In this document: positions 1 to 11,831 of the stretch, piece by piece
How positions within the stretch are numbered: the first letter of the stretch is position 1
Layout of the letters: the number at the start of each line of letters is the position of its first letter
Assembly (NCBI GenBank): GCA_001695595.3
Contig: MBPM02000020.1
Span: 806,001-870,000, forward strand
Origin: Plasmopara viticola
Lineage: Eukaryota > Oomycota > Peronosporomycetes > Peronosporales > Peronosporaceae
Length of the DNA stretch: 64,000 bases
Reading direction: 5' to 3'
Notes under the pieces: generated by a model
Database searches by the model: none
Told to the model about the DNA's origin: nothing
Seen by the model: only the letters and a program-made list of their open reading frames with translations
Made by a program: the position numbers and the translations under genes

Positions 1-559
1 CAACAGTGCTCATGTAATACATGTACTGATGAAATAGCCGCAGCGATCTTGTGCAGCCCTCGCGAGGAGGTGTATTGCACTAAAACCATTTTTTAGTTAC
101 CTCGATCGCACAATCAGCGTTGTGGACGAGCAGAACTCTTGACACCTGATCGTCGTCATAATTCGAGATGACGGCAAAAAGCAATGGAGGCCAAAGTCGA
201 TTATTGAAGGCGTGTACCGATGCACAGGCCATTTTCAGCATATTCACAATTGCAAAGCCATCAGGGATGCTCGAGTTTGCAGCATGATGCAACGAGTAAT
301 TTCTTCTATCATCGACCTGTTGCAGCAGTCTAGAGCTCGTCTTTGTGTTCTTCTTGATCGACTGTTTGTCGCCTGTACGACCGGCTGTATGAAGAATCGA
401 CCGTCCATACTTATTTCTTGTCTTAGATAACACAATCTGACCATCCTTGATCGTAGTGAACGACTTTTGAGTTTCCTCGGTCACTGATTCGACGAGCCTC
501 TCGATCGACACGTGGTCTTTGGCCGAATGTAGATAGACGGTCACACTATTAACCTTCAT
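1..559 (-). pseudogene. Ankyrin-repeat protein fragment, broken by a stop
   Basis: The frame opens with ATG at 559 and runs 159 codons to a TAG at 80-82. Two to three degenerate ankyrin repeats are visible: GRSILHTAGRTGD, then NYSLHHAANSSIPDGFAIVNMLK, then PPLLFAVISNYDDDQVSRVLL, roughly residues 50-150. These resemble the G-x-TPLHxAA helix-turn-helix consensus. After the stop the same frame continues to the window edge with ankyrin-like text (CNTPPREGCTRSLRLF). The TAG therefore probably interrupts a once longer gene that extends left of the window. Ankyrin repeats mediate protein-protein contacts; no other domain is visible. An intron around the stop is possible, but no good acceptor is seen before the window edge. 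Confidence 0.5.
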
Positions 560-3199
560 CGACTTCAGCCGCTCAACAGTCTACATGCCTCGTGTGAATG
601 CTTAATAACCACATCCAGGGAGTGACTAGCCATCTCCGAGGGTAATCCCCCCCCTTACTCACAGTGGACACCTTCGAGATTGACACAAGATGAGGACTGT
701 ATTTAGTTTGACGGGGCATAGCTGAATTTCCTGCTTGCTTACGCGAGTGTGAAGAGCAGTATAAATGTTGTAGGAAAGCGTTAAGGGTTCAACCGAGATG
801 CAAATCAATAGCTTTAGCATAATTCTTGATTGTGTTGGTAGACAACACATGCACTGTGAGCGCTATTTCTACGTTGTGTACGCTTACATCCTGTTACCAT
901 TTGGCAGAGTAGCCTTCTTGAACCCCTCGTACTAAAGTTAAAGCTTTCATTTGTCAGAAATTTATCAAAGATAGGAACAAAACCTTTTTGGTTTATGAAG
1001 GTGAGATGGCTCGGATGTGTGTTGCGTTCGCACCCTATTTTCTGGCTAGCTGGACTACTGGCTGGATGCTTATTCGTATAACTTCTCCACCTGAGTGCTT
1101 CGTGTTCTGGAAGCACATGAAAAACATTTGAGACTAAAAATAATTCCAGCGAGATTTATGACGAGTGCTTCCTTTGTTTGCCTATAAGGAAGGGAAGTGT
1201 GAAACTCATGTTATTTGATGACTGAAGAAAGCTGACAGTCTCTATTAGTGGTGCTACTTTTCGAAAACGTCTAGGAAACTGAAGTGGTAGCTCGAACCGT
1301 AGAAGTCAAAATTTTAGAGCGAGGGCACCAAAAAAGGAAAAACATTTAAGCTACCTCTTGAAAAGAGTTTTAGCCACAGACGATTTCGCGTTCACGACAT
1401 GCGTCAATTGGTTGTCCCGCAGGACTCCTACTAGTGGTGTCCCTGGACCCACTGGCTCGGATCGATTTTTTGGGCTTAAGTACAGCAAATGTTCATCGTT
1501 CTGGTTACAGTAAGCGAGGACACATGATTCAAAAAGAGACCGACGAATTAAACCTTTGTCTTGCTCAAAGACTTTGGTCATGAAGATCAAATTCAAGTTT
1601 GTGAGGATCTCGATATCACGAAGTCATTTCTTGTCCTTGACACGGACAAGTACGACGCGAAACTGGAGATACCGAGATTAAAAAAAATTACGAGCCATAC
1701 ATCGATCAGTTTAACAGAGCCATGAATACCAGCCGCCCAATTCTGCGCAACAAAGCTTTGGTGATGCATGCTCTCCCACATCGCCCGTACGGCTCCATAG
1801 CCTGGACAAATTATAGGACTGAGATCACTATGGGAGGTACGGAGACACTGATATCTCGACGTAACGAGTCTTCAATCATTGGATAATTAAGTCCGCCAAC
1901 AGCACCGACTGCCAAAGATGCTAAAGATAGCGTTCTGCGTTTGAGTAAAACTTTCACGTGTTGACAGAATAAAACCATCAGCTGCGGGCTACAAGTTTCC
2001 GCACGCAAATAGCGTTTACCCGCAAGACAAAGTCAATAATAAGATTTTAGCTTACAAAGTTTTGCAAGCAAGTAACTGTAATTTTTAAAATATACTTGGT
2101 AAAAAAAAACCACAGACGGGTAACGAGGAACCACCAGGCGCGGGTAGCATATCTTTACTAAAAGAATGGGGATTCGGAACGAAAATTATCTCTGGGTGCT
2201 ATAAAGGATCCCCTAGTTGTAAAGGCTTTGCTCGCATGAGTATTCGACTAGTGGTTGTGGTACGGCATAGTTGTTTTCAATGGAGGTACCGCCAATAGTT
2301 CAAAAGGTATTAAATACACCGTGGAGAACCTGAAGCTACTAAGTCTTTGACTAAGTAAATAGCCGGATATGTCTCAGAGGTGGTGTTTGGAGAAAAGGAA
2401 AATTCTCTGCAATCAACATTTTCTTTGCTTTGAAAAGAACATCTTGAATCAGCTTTATAGGCAGCGTACGTTGTATAAAGGCTCCGAGATGAAAAATAGC
2501 ACCTTTGTGCATCTCTTAGATGAACAGTTCGCACCGTTATGAGAGCTTGCTGGCTTCTACGTGTCTGAAAAGACAACAGCCTTCCCTGCTGTTAAGATGC
2601 TGAAGGAAATAGATATGTGCTATGTCGCTCAAATTCTACAAGCAATCTATGCAAAATCTGGTCCCGCGAGGTGCAGTGTCCCCGATCGTGTTAAATCAGC
2701 CAAAAAATTATCAACTGTGCGATGCAGCTACGCGTCAAATCATTGTTTTCGGTACTTGAACGTCCCGTCGTCTTTCCATCCGTATATTTCGTATACAGCC
2801 CGTGAGAACGATCAGATGGACTGGACAATCGTGGCAGTCAGGGTGAGCGCAAACGATTTCGGGCCGAATATACACGATCTTAGTCGAGATTGTCGCCGGC
2901 GTTACCGCAATTAGTAAGATTCTTCTCGAAACAATATTAAGTGTACGATTAGTCAATGTATGCTCCATCTCGTCGAGCATTGAGCGCTCAAAGTCGCTCT
3001 TAATTCACCGCACTCGCTCTTCGAATTTTATAATACAAACTTTTCGTCTCGAAAAACATGTTAGAGGCGATGCAGACAGATAACCTATCCTGAAGCGTGA
3101 ATGACTGTATACTTGAAGTACATCTAATACTAGCATTTAATTTCTTGTGGTATAGCAAGAAAGTCCTCCAACACCTTTTTACTCTCAACAGCCTCCTAG
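560..3199. other. Gene-poor AT-rich tract
   Basis: No convincing gene. Open frames at 1351-1781 (-), 2310-2576 (-) and 2561-2914 (+) are short, lack ATG starts or recognisable domains, and overlap on opposite strands. They may be worn transposon or gene remnants. No terminal repeats were recognised. Confidence 0.5.
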
Positions 3200-3570
3200 C
3201 TCGCATGAGCAGAAACGTAACACCAACACCTGATCAAGAGACTTAAATACGGCGGCAAACCACCAAAACCTGACGAAAAAACTTCGGAACTACGACGACT
3301 TCTATTAACCGCATCAAGCAATACTTGCCAGCTTCAGGCTTATGACCTTAACACCTCCACTCCATCGATCCGATCCCGCGTCAACGACCCTAAGAGCTGA
3401 AAACAATTTGCACATAATGTAGCTGCAGCCCTCCACAGATCAATTAAATTCCACATTGTCCGAGACAAAGTAGCCACACCTCGAGTCGAGCTTCGAAACA
3501 TGTGTTACCTGTCTTTGGCGTCACCTCTTTCTCGGCCTGATGCGCGCACATCGTAACGACTCTGGCAAGC
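3200..3570 (+). pseudogene. Unidentified coding-like block with one stop
   Basis: One plus-strand frame reads about 55 codons (including GGKPPKPDEKTSELRRLLL and LQAYDLNTSTPSIRSRVND), hits a TGA after DPKS, and continues in the same frame for about 45 codons (FAHNVAAALHRSIKFHIVRDK). The composition is protein-like, more balanced than the flanks. The family is not recognised. It ends about 100 bp from the 3' end of the convergent RNase III gene. It may be the tail of a decayed gene or transposon. Confidence 0.25.
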
Positions 3571-3665
3571 TGCTTCATTACGTACATTCGGCTCATTTAG
3601 TCAAACAAAGCAGCACCGAAGTATGCTTTCGATAATCAGCAATGGTACCGAATCCATCAACCAAA

Positions 3666-5660
3666 TTAGCTCCGAGCCAGCTGTTCCGTGGTGATGCGTG
3701 TGTTAATGTTCGACCACGTATAATGGAGCGGTAAACGAAGCTGTGTGATTCGAGTCCCGTCTTGTGCATTTCTACTGGATGAAAGAATAGCATGAAATTG
3801 ACAAACGTCGTGGAGTAGCATCCGAAAGAAACTGTCACGCATTGCCAACGTCAATGTACTTGCCGAGACCTCCCACTTTCGAAAATGAAGCTCTTCCACG
3901 CATGGAACGAGATCGTGTTTGAACACAATCATCTGTGCGCGACAAGCCTTCGTTTGATGCTGTGCAAACAATATTACAATCTCTTCGAGACAGAAGAGAA
4001 AGCGCCGATGAAGAAAGCGCGCTAAATTGCGAGTTAAACATCCAGCGGTGGCAGCAAAGCCTTGACTTGGTTTCCTTTTCTTCACTTGTCGTTTGCATAG
4101 ATCTGCAGAAACGTTGCTTTGCTTCTGCTTTCCTTGTTGCTCATTATTGAGCGTCTCACTTAGATTTTCAAGGGTATTTGAGTCACATTGCCGCAGCATC
4201 AGACACGGCTGAAGTTTGCGCTTTCTTTTGGCTTCAACCTTTGATACAGGTCTCTCTCCACACGCATGCAACGCATCACAAGCTTTGCTGTTCATGAACA
4301 TTCGTGCTTCGCCAACTGATCGCTTCAACGCCACAAGTGGTTCCCTCTCAGGCATTTCTACCATTTGAAGCTCTCCTTCACTTAATGTCGAACCTCCACA
4401 AAGCGCACTACAAATTGTAGTAATCAGCACGTTACTGTGCTTACTTGCAGACGTCGACCTCATCGTGACGGCACTGTGAAAACCCACAAAAGCACGAAGA
4501 GTGTTAGCAAGTCGATACTCCTTCTGCAGCCGTTGTTCGACTTCTTCTTGGCTATCGGCTCGCAGATTAGCTTGCACACCATGTTCTGCAACTCCTAGTG
4601 AAATGGCACATGCTGCAAGGTTCGAGACTGAAAGAATTCGCTGCCTCTGTTTTGTCAGCATTGCTGAAGTCACCAATTCCGAACGTTTGCTCTGCTGCGG
4701 TGAGACATGGCGTATAGCTAACAACAAGCTAATTCTCTCCAATAAGACTGCCATTCCATAAATCTTGAACACTTCAAAAATTTCCCTCGACATCGGCAAG
4801 ACATGATTCGCATCCAGTTGCATCATGGCGAATCGTACACTCTCACATCGAATAGTCGGGTGAAGGCCACTAGTAGCAAAACAATGAAATGGCTTGGTGG
4901 TGTCTACCTTTGCGAACATATATTCGTTTCTACAGAACCTTTTGTCTGGAATGTCTTCCACCAAGTCGTCTCCGTCTACCACGATAAGTTCTCCTGTTCC
5001 TTCATCCAATCGTTCGTTAGGTAAACATGCAAACAGATTCAACGCGAGACTCAGTGGCCCTTTCGCTGACAACCTTGTCTCTCCTTTCTCCTTCGCTTCT
5101 AGACTTAGCTCTGCAAAGTGACAATGGAGCATTGTGGCTACGATCGTATCCAGATGAGCTCGATACTTGTCCAATTCTCCCTCTCCTTGGTGCAATGTAA
5201 GCACTAGCTCACCAACAACAGCCTCGACTACATCCGCTCGCTGCTTCATGTTGATACTTTTTCGATCACCCGTCTTGTGCCACTGACGCTGGACAGCTGC
5301 GTACCCCATGGCATCGTATACCTGCGCCAAGTTGCGATTCGTCACGACAGCTAGTCTCAAGTTGCGAAAGACTCGTGCGCTCAGTGGCGCCGTATAAAAT
5401 TGGGACAGCAGACAGCGTCCCACGAGCTCCCCAATCACAGCGTCTCCCAGCCATTCGAACACATCTGCGAGAGCGACGCTGGAAGAGCACCTTTGCAGCG
5501 CTTTGAAATGCGAAATTGACGCCGCCGATCCTCCGCAAAGAAAGGACGTGGGAAATGGAGACTGCTGTTTCGGACGCTTGGCCTCTTTTAAGCGCGTACG
5601 CCCATCACTCTCCGAGAACGAACGACTGCACGGGTGCCCGTTCCGACGCCTCTTGGTCAT
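3666..5660 (-). CDS. RNase III family protein with a second, degenerate RNase III-like domain
   Basis: Single-exon frame of 664 codons starting at ATG 5660. Residues about 60-185 form an RNase III domain. The first signature reads VFEWLGDAVIGELVG, with acidic residues E69 and D73. It is followed by LRLAVVTNRNLAQVYDAMGY and the second signature KQRADVVEAVVGEL, with D143 and E146. All four metal-binding acids are therefore present. Residues about 293-400 repeat the layout in weakened form (FKIYGMAVLLERISLLL, then QRILSVSNLAACAISLG, then RLANTLRAFVGF) but without the acids, suggesting an inactive partner domain. No helicase, PAZ or clear dsRNA-binding domain is seen; the C-terminal third is Lys/Arg-rich. 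Family knowledge: paired RNase III domains cut double-stranded RNA (Dicer, Drosha) and one may be inactive. Role in small-RNA or rRNA processing is inference. The basic N terminus (MTKRRR) suggests nuclear localisation. Confidence 0.75.
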   Translation of the reverse strand: MTKRRRNGHPCSRSFSESDGRTRLKEAKRPKQQSPFPTSFLCGGSAASISHFKALQRCSSSVALADVFEWLGDAVIGELVGRCLLSQFYTAPLSARVFRNLRLAVVTNRNLAQVYDAMGYAAVQRQWHKTGDRKSINMKQRADVVEAVVGELVLTLHQGEGELDKYRAHLDTIVATMLHCHFAELSLEAKEKGETRLSAKGPLSLALNLFACLPNERLDEGTGELIVVDGDDLVEDIPDKRFCRNEYMFAKVDTTKPFHCFATSGLHPTIRCESVRFAMMQLDANHVLPMSREIFEVFKIYGMAVLLERISLLLAIRHVSPQQSKRSELVTSAMLTKQRQRILSVSNLAACAISLGVAEHGVQANLRADSQEEVEQRLQKEYRLANTLRAFVGFHSAVTMRSTSASKHSNVLITTICSALCGGSTLSEGELQMVEMPEREPLVALKRSVGEARMFMNSKACDALHACGERPVSKVEAKRKRKLQPCLMLRQCDSNTLENLSETLNNEQQGKQKQSNVSADLCKRQVKKRKPSQGFAATAGCLTRNLARFLHRRFLFCLEEIVILFAQHQTKACRAQMIVFKHDLVPCVEELHFRKWEVSASTLTLAMRDSFFRMLLHDVCQFHAILSSSRNAQDGTRITQLRLPLHYTWSNINTRITTEQLARS

Positions 5661-6924
5661 GTGTAGTCGAACCTATGATATGCAGCTTATAGTATTCAGA
5701 TTCTCTGTTTTGATACGCGTGGTCTTCACAGTGATAGTAGTAATAAAACAAAATTATACTAAAATACAAAATAATTGACACTTGTGCTGTTAATGCATAT
5801 GATCGACGCACGGATGACGAAGCAAAACACTTCCACTACAGCAGTTCAATTTTCGCGATCTATGAAGCTGCTTGCAGTGCAATATTCTTGTTTATGGACC
5901 AGACGATAGGGCGGTGCATGTGCGCCTCTAATGGCATACCTAATACCGTTGGTTTCATAAAAGGCAAGTATGATTTTTTGCTTAGACTGATCAAACGCCG
6001 CCCAGGTTGCGTATGACTTAGTTTCAACCCTTATCGCTCGCTATTCCAGCATGCTTTACTTCTGAATCCTTTTAGGCTTAAACTTCTGCAACAATCATCT
6101 TCCCATATGGTTGTCTTGAAACCTGACACATATCCACATGGGCGCTGCAACAAAGTTTGCGTTATCCTACTTTCAAACACGTTTGCGCCATCCTTTTGCT
6201 CTAGTTATTCGATCAGTGTCTTAGATCGTGAGCGCGAGGGCACCTTTGATATTATCACTTAGAGGAAGCAGAACAACGGATCCGAATGAAAACGAAGACG
6301 AGTAGGCAACAAGGTTTACGATCTTATTGAAGCAAGACTGTGCAGTAAGATTTGCTTTTAGCAAACGCCACTACATGAAGCTGTGTTTTATAGATTATCG
6401 TTGTGGAGCATTACCGTTTGTAGAACGAGCTTTTGCATATAGACGACAATTTGAAGCTTTGTCGAGTCAATATGTTTTAACCTGTATTCAGGCTCTGAAT
6501 TACTTTCACTTAAGGTGACGACCCCCGATCGCCATTTTCTAAGAAAGAATGCAGTCATCTCTAATATTGCCGTGTTTTTCTCAATGATCACGCAAAACAT
6601 TACCATTTCTTTTACTAGAGATACCTAGAGGTTAAAAAGACACATACCTTTGCAATACTCACGCCAGTTGTAGGTTTCATCACGATAGCGCTGAAGCCAC
6701 TATGATCATATCGTACTATGGTCGCGCATTGTCAATCACCGGTTTTCAGTATGCAACTAACTTGAAGGGGTCAAATCTTGTCAGGACGTTTAATTGACAT
6801 TTATCAATATTTCTCCCTCGGAATTCGAGTACGATTCGCAAATGTCAATCATTGCCCCGTTAGGAGAATTATGTAGAACAAACTAATTCTTATCACCGAA
6901 GAATTCTAGGCACGTCCCAAGTAC
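5661..6924. other. Intergenic region between divergent genes
   Basis: About 1.26 kb between the divergently transcribed RNase III gene and the KRE6-like gene. It must contain both promoters. No open frame of note, repeat or clear core promoter was recognised. Confidence 0.5.
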
Positions 6925-9260
6925 ATGTCCCCTACCTTTTGCAAAAAGCAAATCTCTATTGTCTTTATGATGATAGCGGTATATAGGCTTTGGGTGATGT
7001 CTTCCTTGCTTTGGCTGTCAACGGACGACCACACTTTGGCTGCGCAACTGACAACGCAGTCTGGTCTCAAGATGTGGGTAGATCCGGATACTCCAAAAGA
7101 CTGCTACACTTGGGCGACATCACGTGGCGAAACGTGGACCCTTGTCATGAGTGACGAGTTCAATACACCCGGAAGGTCATTTAAGCCAGGAGATGATCAT
7201 ATATGGACGTCCATTGAAAAACCTGACGGGGTGAATGACGCCATGGAAGTCTACGCGCACAACAAGACATTTACTGCGTGCAATGAAGCCGACGGTGTGT
7301 GCAGTTTCCAAATCGAAGTGGAAGACTCGATCACTGAGTTGCACGTCTGGAATAGCTTTTTGAAAACGCCGAATTTTGAGAATGTTACTTTCGTACGTAC
7401 TGTTGTTTCCTTTGAGCCTTCATGTTGAATGTCCACTTAAGCGTGCCCTTCTTGCCTTGCTAGTTTTATCGCGGAGGTATGATTCAGTCGTGGAATAAAT
7501 TCTGCTTTCAAGGCGGTATGGTTGAAGTTCGAGCACAACTTCCTGGAGCTATGTCGGAGGCATCCGGAAATCCCGATATTCATTTAAACGCGAATGCTCG
7601 TGCTCAGTCGCTGCGCTTCTATCCAACGTGGCCTGGGATATGGATGCTAGGAAACCTTGGTCGGGCCATTTTCAGCGGCTCGACCAACAGGATGTGGCCC
7701 TTTTCGTATGATGCATGTGAGCCTGATGTGCTGCCACCAAACAATCAGCGCATTAGTGCTTGCAACCCGAATCCGGGCTCTGGAATGCACCCTCACCAAG
7801 GTCGAGGGGCACCTGAAATTGACCTTGTCGAAGGCGGGGGCACTTCTATATCGGCTTCGATCCAAGTGGGACCTGGAATGCCACCCGAATTTCGCGTAAT
7901 TCCACCAAGTGATGAGAGTAAGCTTTGTATTTATTCTAGTTCGTGTAAGACTCTAGGTGCGAATGTCCCGGGAATTCCAGAAAGCGTCTATCTTAAAGCA
8001 CGCCATCATCAATCCTGGTATCAGAATATTCGCTACGCTGCCAACAATTTTTGTCAACAAGACGCTAGCGAAGTACAACGGTTTGCCATGGTGAAAGCTG
8101 CGCTGAGAGCGGGTATCGAAGACAATGTGTGTTCTGTCACAACGTGTCCAGCTTCATTAGACATAAACTGCGATCTCGACTATATAAATGCTGATACTGG
8201 TGGTCGCTGGGGGATTAACTCGAATGGAACGTGCTTTTCTGCTCGAAATTCGTACATGGGCGACTTTATCTGTAGCGCTGGTAACACTGACCCCCGCTGC
8301 AATCCTGTTAAAAATGCGCCGACAGCACCAAAAGGCGAGTCACCTTTTGCTTTTCAAATGGATGCACTTTCGGCGAACTGGCCAGTTCATATGGCAGTCT
8401 ATACAGATTATGTAAAGTACCAAGTGGAATGGGTCCTCGGTACTAATGGATATATTCGCTGGATGATAGCAAGTGAACCATTGTATGAAATATCTGCAAA
8501 TACGATCACAAATCCTCCGCAAGGAGCGAATGTCACGAACCCTAGCAAGATTATGATTGAAGAGCCAATGTACGTCATTTTCAACGTTGCTATGTCTAGC
8601 AAATGGGGCGCGCAGCCACCAAATCCAAAGCATCCATGTCGTGGCAATGGATTGGACCCCGTGGCGAATGCTATTTGTGATGCATTTCCATTGTATCTCA
8701 AGATTGATTATATCCGTGTATACCAAGATTTGTCAACTGGGTCGACGATGAGCGTAGGGTGTGATCCAAAGACCCACCCCACGCGCCAGTGGATTTTAGA
8801 CCATTTAGATGAATATGAAGATGAGGAGAATAAACTCGTAGAAGTGCATGGGAAGGCCTTTTGCCACTCGGATGCCGATTGTACCGTCCAAACGCCGCAC
8901 GATCGACGTCGAAACTTTGCTCTTGGCTCTCGGAAGAGGAAAGTAGCTGTTGTGACGGGAAGGTGTGTGAAGCAACGCTGTGAGTGTACCAGTAAAGTGT
9001 GGGCGGGGCCACGTTGCATTGTCCCAGCCACGTCAAGCGCGGGCTCCTTTGGTCCTCCTGTCGCCCTGGCGGCATGCATTGGATCGCTGTTGCTGTTGGT
9101 GGGCATTACTTCGTCGTTTGCGCTTTGTTTCGCACGACAAAAGCGTGCAGACGCCGTCGAATCGGAGCGCAAGGTCAAGCAGCAACAACGACATCAATTT
9201 GAGCTCATACGACGTCAGTCTAGCTACAATCTTCAAGGTGCTTTAGGGCAACCTATCTAA
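6925..9260 (+). CDS. KRE6/SKN1-like beta-glucan synthesis-associated protein (GH16 fold)
   Basis: Two exons, 6925-7392 and 7464-9260, joined across a 71 bp GT-AG intron in phase 0 (NVTF/FYRGG), giving about 754 residues. The first exon has an N-terminal hydrophobic segment (signal peptide or anchor, about residues 9-30) and LVMSDEFNTPGRSF, typical of SKN1/KRE6 proteins. Exon 2 carries the GH16 core, including YPTWPGIWMLGNLGRAIF and the catalytic signature EIDLVE (E274, D276, E279). It also has many cysteines. Near the C terminus are an EGF-like Cys cluster (CVKQRCECTSKVWAGPRC) and one transmembrane helix (about residues 680-710), followed by a basic cytoplasmic tail. The family acts in beta-1,6/beta-1,3-glucan assembly in the secretory pathway and at the plasma membrane; oomycete walls are glucan-rich, which fits. 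Family assignment is firm; the exact linkage made is unknown. Confidence 0.9.
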
Positions 9261-9374
9261 TGGGCTTTCCCGATGATTACCATCGATAACTGTACTTCAA
9301 TCGTTAAATTTGTATGCTCTGTCGCAAGTCTTTTGCCATAAATCTGCACTAGAGTTGATCGCGATACTTATGCG

Positions 9375-11767
9375 ATGGGTGTGACGGGCTTATTGCCAAT
9401 GCTCAAGAGCGTCACTGACCACGTTCACGTGTCCAAGTACGCTGGGAGGACCGTGGGTATTGATGCCTCTGACTGGTTGTACAAGGGCGCCTACAGCTGC
9501 CCGGTGGACCTCGTGCTACGAAGACCGACCGACGCGTGCGGAACGAATTAACCTCAACTTTAGGATTAAATTTTCTTTAAATAAGCCCTTGTTATGCTAC
9601 TGCTGTGACAGATACCTGAATTACTCGATCCAGCACCTCAAGCTCCTTCAACAGTACAACATTACACCAATACTCGTATTTGATGGCGCACCTCTTCCGT
9701 CAAAAGCCCAGGAGAATGCTGCTCGTGGCAGGTTAGACAGATGAAGGTGCAGCTAACATTTAGCTGCAAGTTGACTGAGTCCGACGGAATATTATCGATG
9801 TAGATCCCGCGCGATGTGGTTACAAAAGGCTCTGAAGCTGTTGCAGGAGAGAAAAGAGGACCAAGACGCTCGTGCCGTCTTTTCGGCTTGCACAAGAGCG
9901 GTGTCGGTGACCAATGATATGGTCAGGAGGCTCATTGCAGTGTTGCGACGGATGAATATTAAATTCTACGTCGCACCGTATGAAGCGGACGCTCAATTGG
10001 CGTTTCTATCGCGGCAAAAGATCGTGGACGTCGTGATTTCGCAAGATTCGGACTGTGTGCCGTATGGCGTCAAGACTGTGCTGTACAAGTTAAATCCCGA
10101 TGGATGGGGTTGTGAATTGAAGAGGAGAAGTTTGGGTGCAAACGAAGAGCTCTCGTTTGTTGGGTGGACAGAAGAGATGGTGCGTAAAGTAATGATGTTT
10201 TGGTAATTAACAACTCTGATTAGTTGTGGATGTTGCTACGGCTTGTGCAGTTCATTCAACTCTGTGTGCTTTCTGGATGTGACTATTGTCCATCCGTTAG
10301 TGGCGTTGGCATAATTACAGCTTACAAGCTTGTAAACGAGTACAAGACTCCGACAGAAGTAGGAATAAAAGCTTCTAGAAAGCTTATAGTATCGAACTGA
10401 CTTTGGAATGGCTTTGGTAGGTTTTAAAAGCACTGCAGCAGCAAAAAGATTCATTGGTGCCCGATGATTATCCTGAGCAATTCTATTCCGCGATCCTTAC
10501 CTACCGCCACCAGCTTGTGTTTGATCCTCGTGACGCTGTACGTTCGATTGCATTATCCGTAAAGGGTCAGTAGACTAATGCCCTGCTTCCTACCACATAC
10601 GACCAGAAACTCAAAATGCTGAGTCCTCTCGACGCTTCAAAAAACATTTTACCCTTGGTAGAAAAAGGGCTTCACTTTCTTGGCAACGTTGAGCTTCGAG
10701 ACGATGTTGTTGCATCCATTGCGTACGGCCAAATTCATCCAGTAACACATGAAAGTTACGTGTGGAAAGATATTGCTGCGAGTGTCCAGTTGGAAGAAGA
10801 ACAGGCGGCGTCACATTCGAAAACAAGCAGAACGCGATCTTTGACGTCGTCAGAAAGCAGTAGCATGGTGGTGCCTCACCAATATTCTCGAGATGACAAA
10901 GCAGCTGACACTCGCATCAGCTCGCCACAAGGAAACTCCATTCAATCTGCTCGAGCTGCAATATCGCGTGTCCGATATCAGAAACCACGTCCATCATCGC
11001 GCTCGTCTTGGACGCACCTTGACAGCGTCTTGGGCTCATCAGATCATATTGTGAATTTTCGAAGCCCGAAAGTGAGCGAGAATTTCAAGCCACTAGCTGC
11101 ATTACACGAAACTTTGGGACCAATAATACGCACACCCGAAAACAATGCGCCGAATCTCAAAAAGTTTGAAAGCCGTCCTTTACGTGACCACGTGAAGCGC
11201 GTTCGAAACCCCGCCAATCGAAGAAGAGACGGAAAAGGTAGCGGATTCGACGGCGAAGTGTTATGCAGAGTGGAACACGGCCACACACCCAATCTCGGGA
11301 TCGGCATTGAAACCCAACCCAACCCAGCGGCAGTTGACGGTGATGTCGACCGTTTGACAGACGATGAGAATGCACTCGTGGAGAATCAAAAGCGTCCACG
11401 ATTAATTGAGTGTCTGTCGACGCCACCGACGTCATTGTCCTCGCGAGCGTCGGACAGCAGTAATCATCCTCAGCTTTTTCGTCCGACTCCATTTAATTGC
11501 GGTCAAGGGCCAGCCAGCCTACCAAATAGCATCCACAAGTTGCCTCCCCGGCATTTTCAGCAGCGTAGTTTCCATCCAGCTGTCATGAAGCCAGCGTCTC
11601 GCTATGACTTTGCTGCTTCCGCAGAGGAGAAGTGGGACCGTATTCTTAGTGAGGAACTGGCCGACACACTTAGTAGCAGTAGCCAAGTAGAGGAAGATGA
11701 AGCAAGTAGACCGTCATGTAGCAGCCATCGGCAGCCATCAATGAGCTGCTCTAAGATCGAAAAATAA
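9375..11767 (+). CDS. EXO1: Exonuclease 1 (XPG/FEN1 family 5'-3' exonuclease)
   Basis: Six exons: 9375-9535, 9612-9731, 9804-10179, 10251-10358, 10421-10537 and 10607-11767. All introns are GT-AG and 62-76 bp long; the joined frame is 680 residues. The N terminus MGVTGLLPMLK matches the family start. Metal ligands sit at D30 (GIDASDWLYKGA) and D78 (ILVFDGAPLPSK), then in YEADAQLAFL, SQDSD and LSGCDY. The XPG-N, XPG-I and helix-hairpin-helix (GVGIITAYKLV) regions follow in order. The conserved nuclease part ends near FDPRDA; the last exon is a long, poorly conserved, Ser/Arg-rich tail, as in other EXO1 proteins where the tail binds mismatch-repair partners. Function by family: 5' resection in mismatch repair and recombination, in the nucleus. 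It converges with the gene ending at 11832, only about 64 bp away. Confidence 0.92.
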
Positions 11768-11831
11768 CGACGAAATAGTTTAATATTTCTCGAATAAAGC
11801 ACTTGAAACCGCTAAAAATATCTAAGGTTTA

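Noticed and set aside
244..444. Overlapping frames on both strands at the left edge
   Set aside because: Shadows of the ankyrin frame, without domains of their own.
9536..9611. Stops in the EXO1 frame as signs of a pseudogene
   Set aside because: All stops fall in short GT-AG introns; the spliced frame is continuous and keeps D30 and D78.
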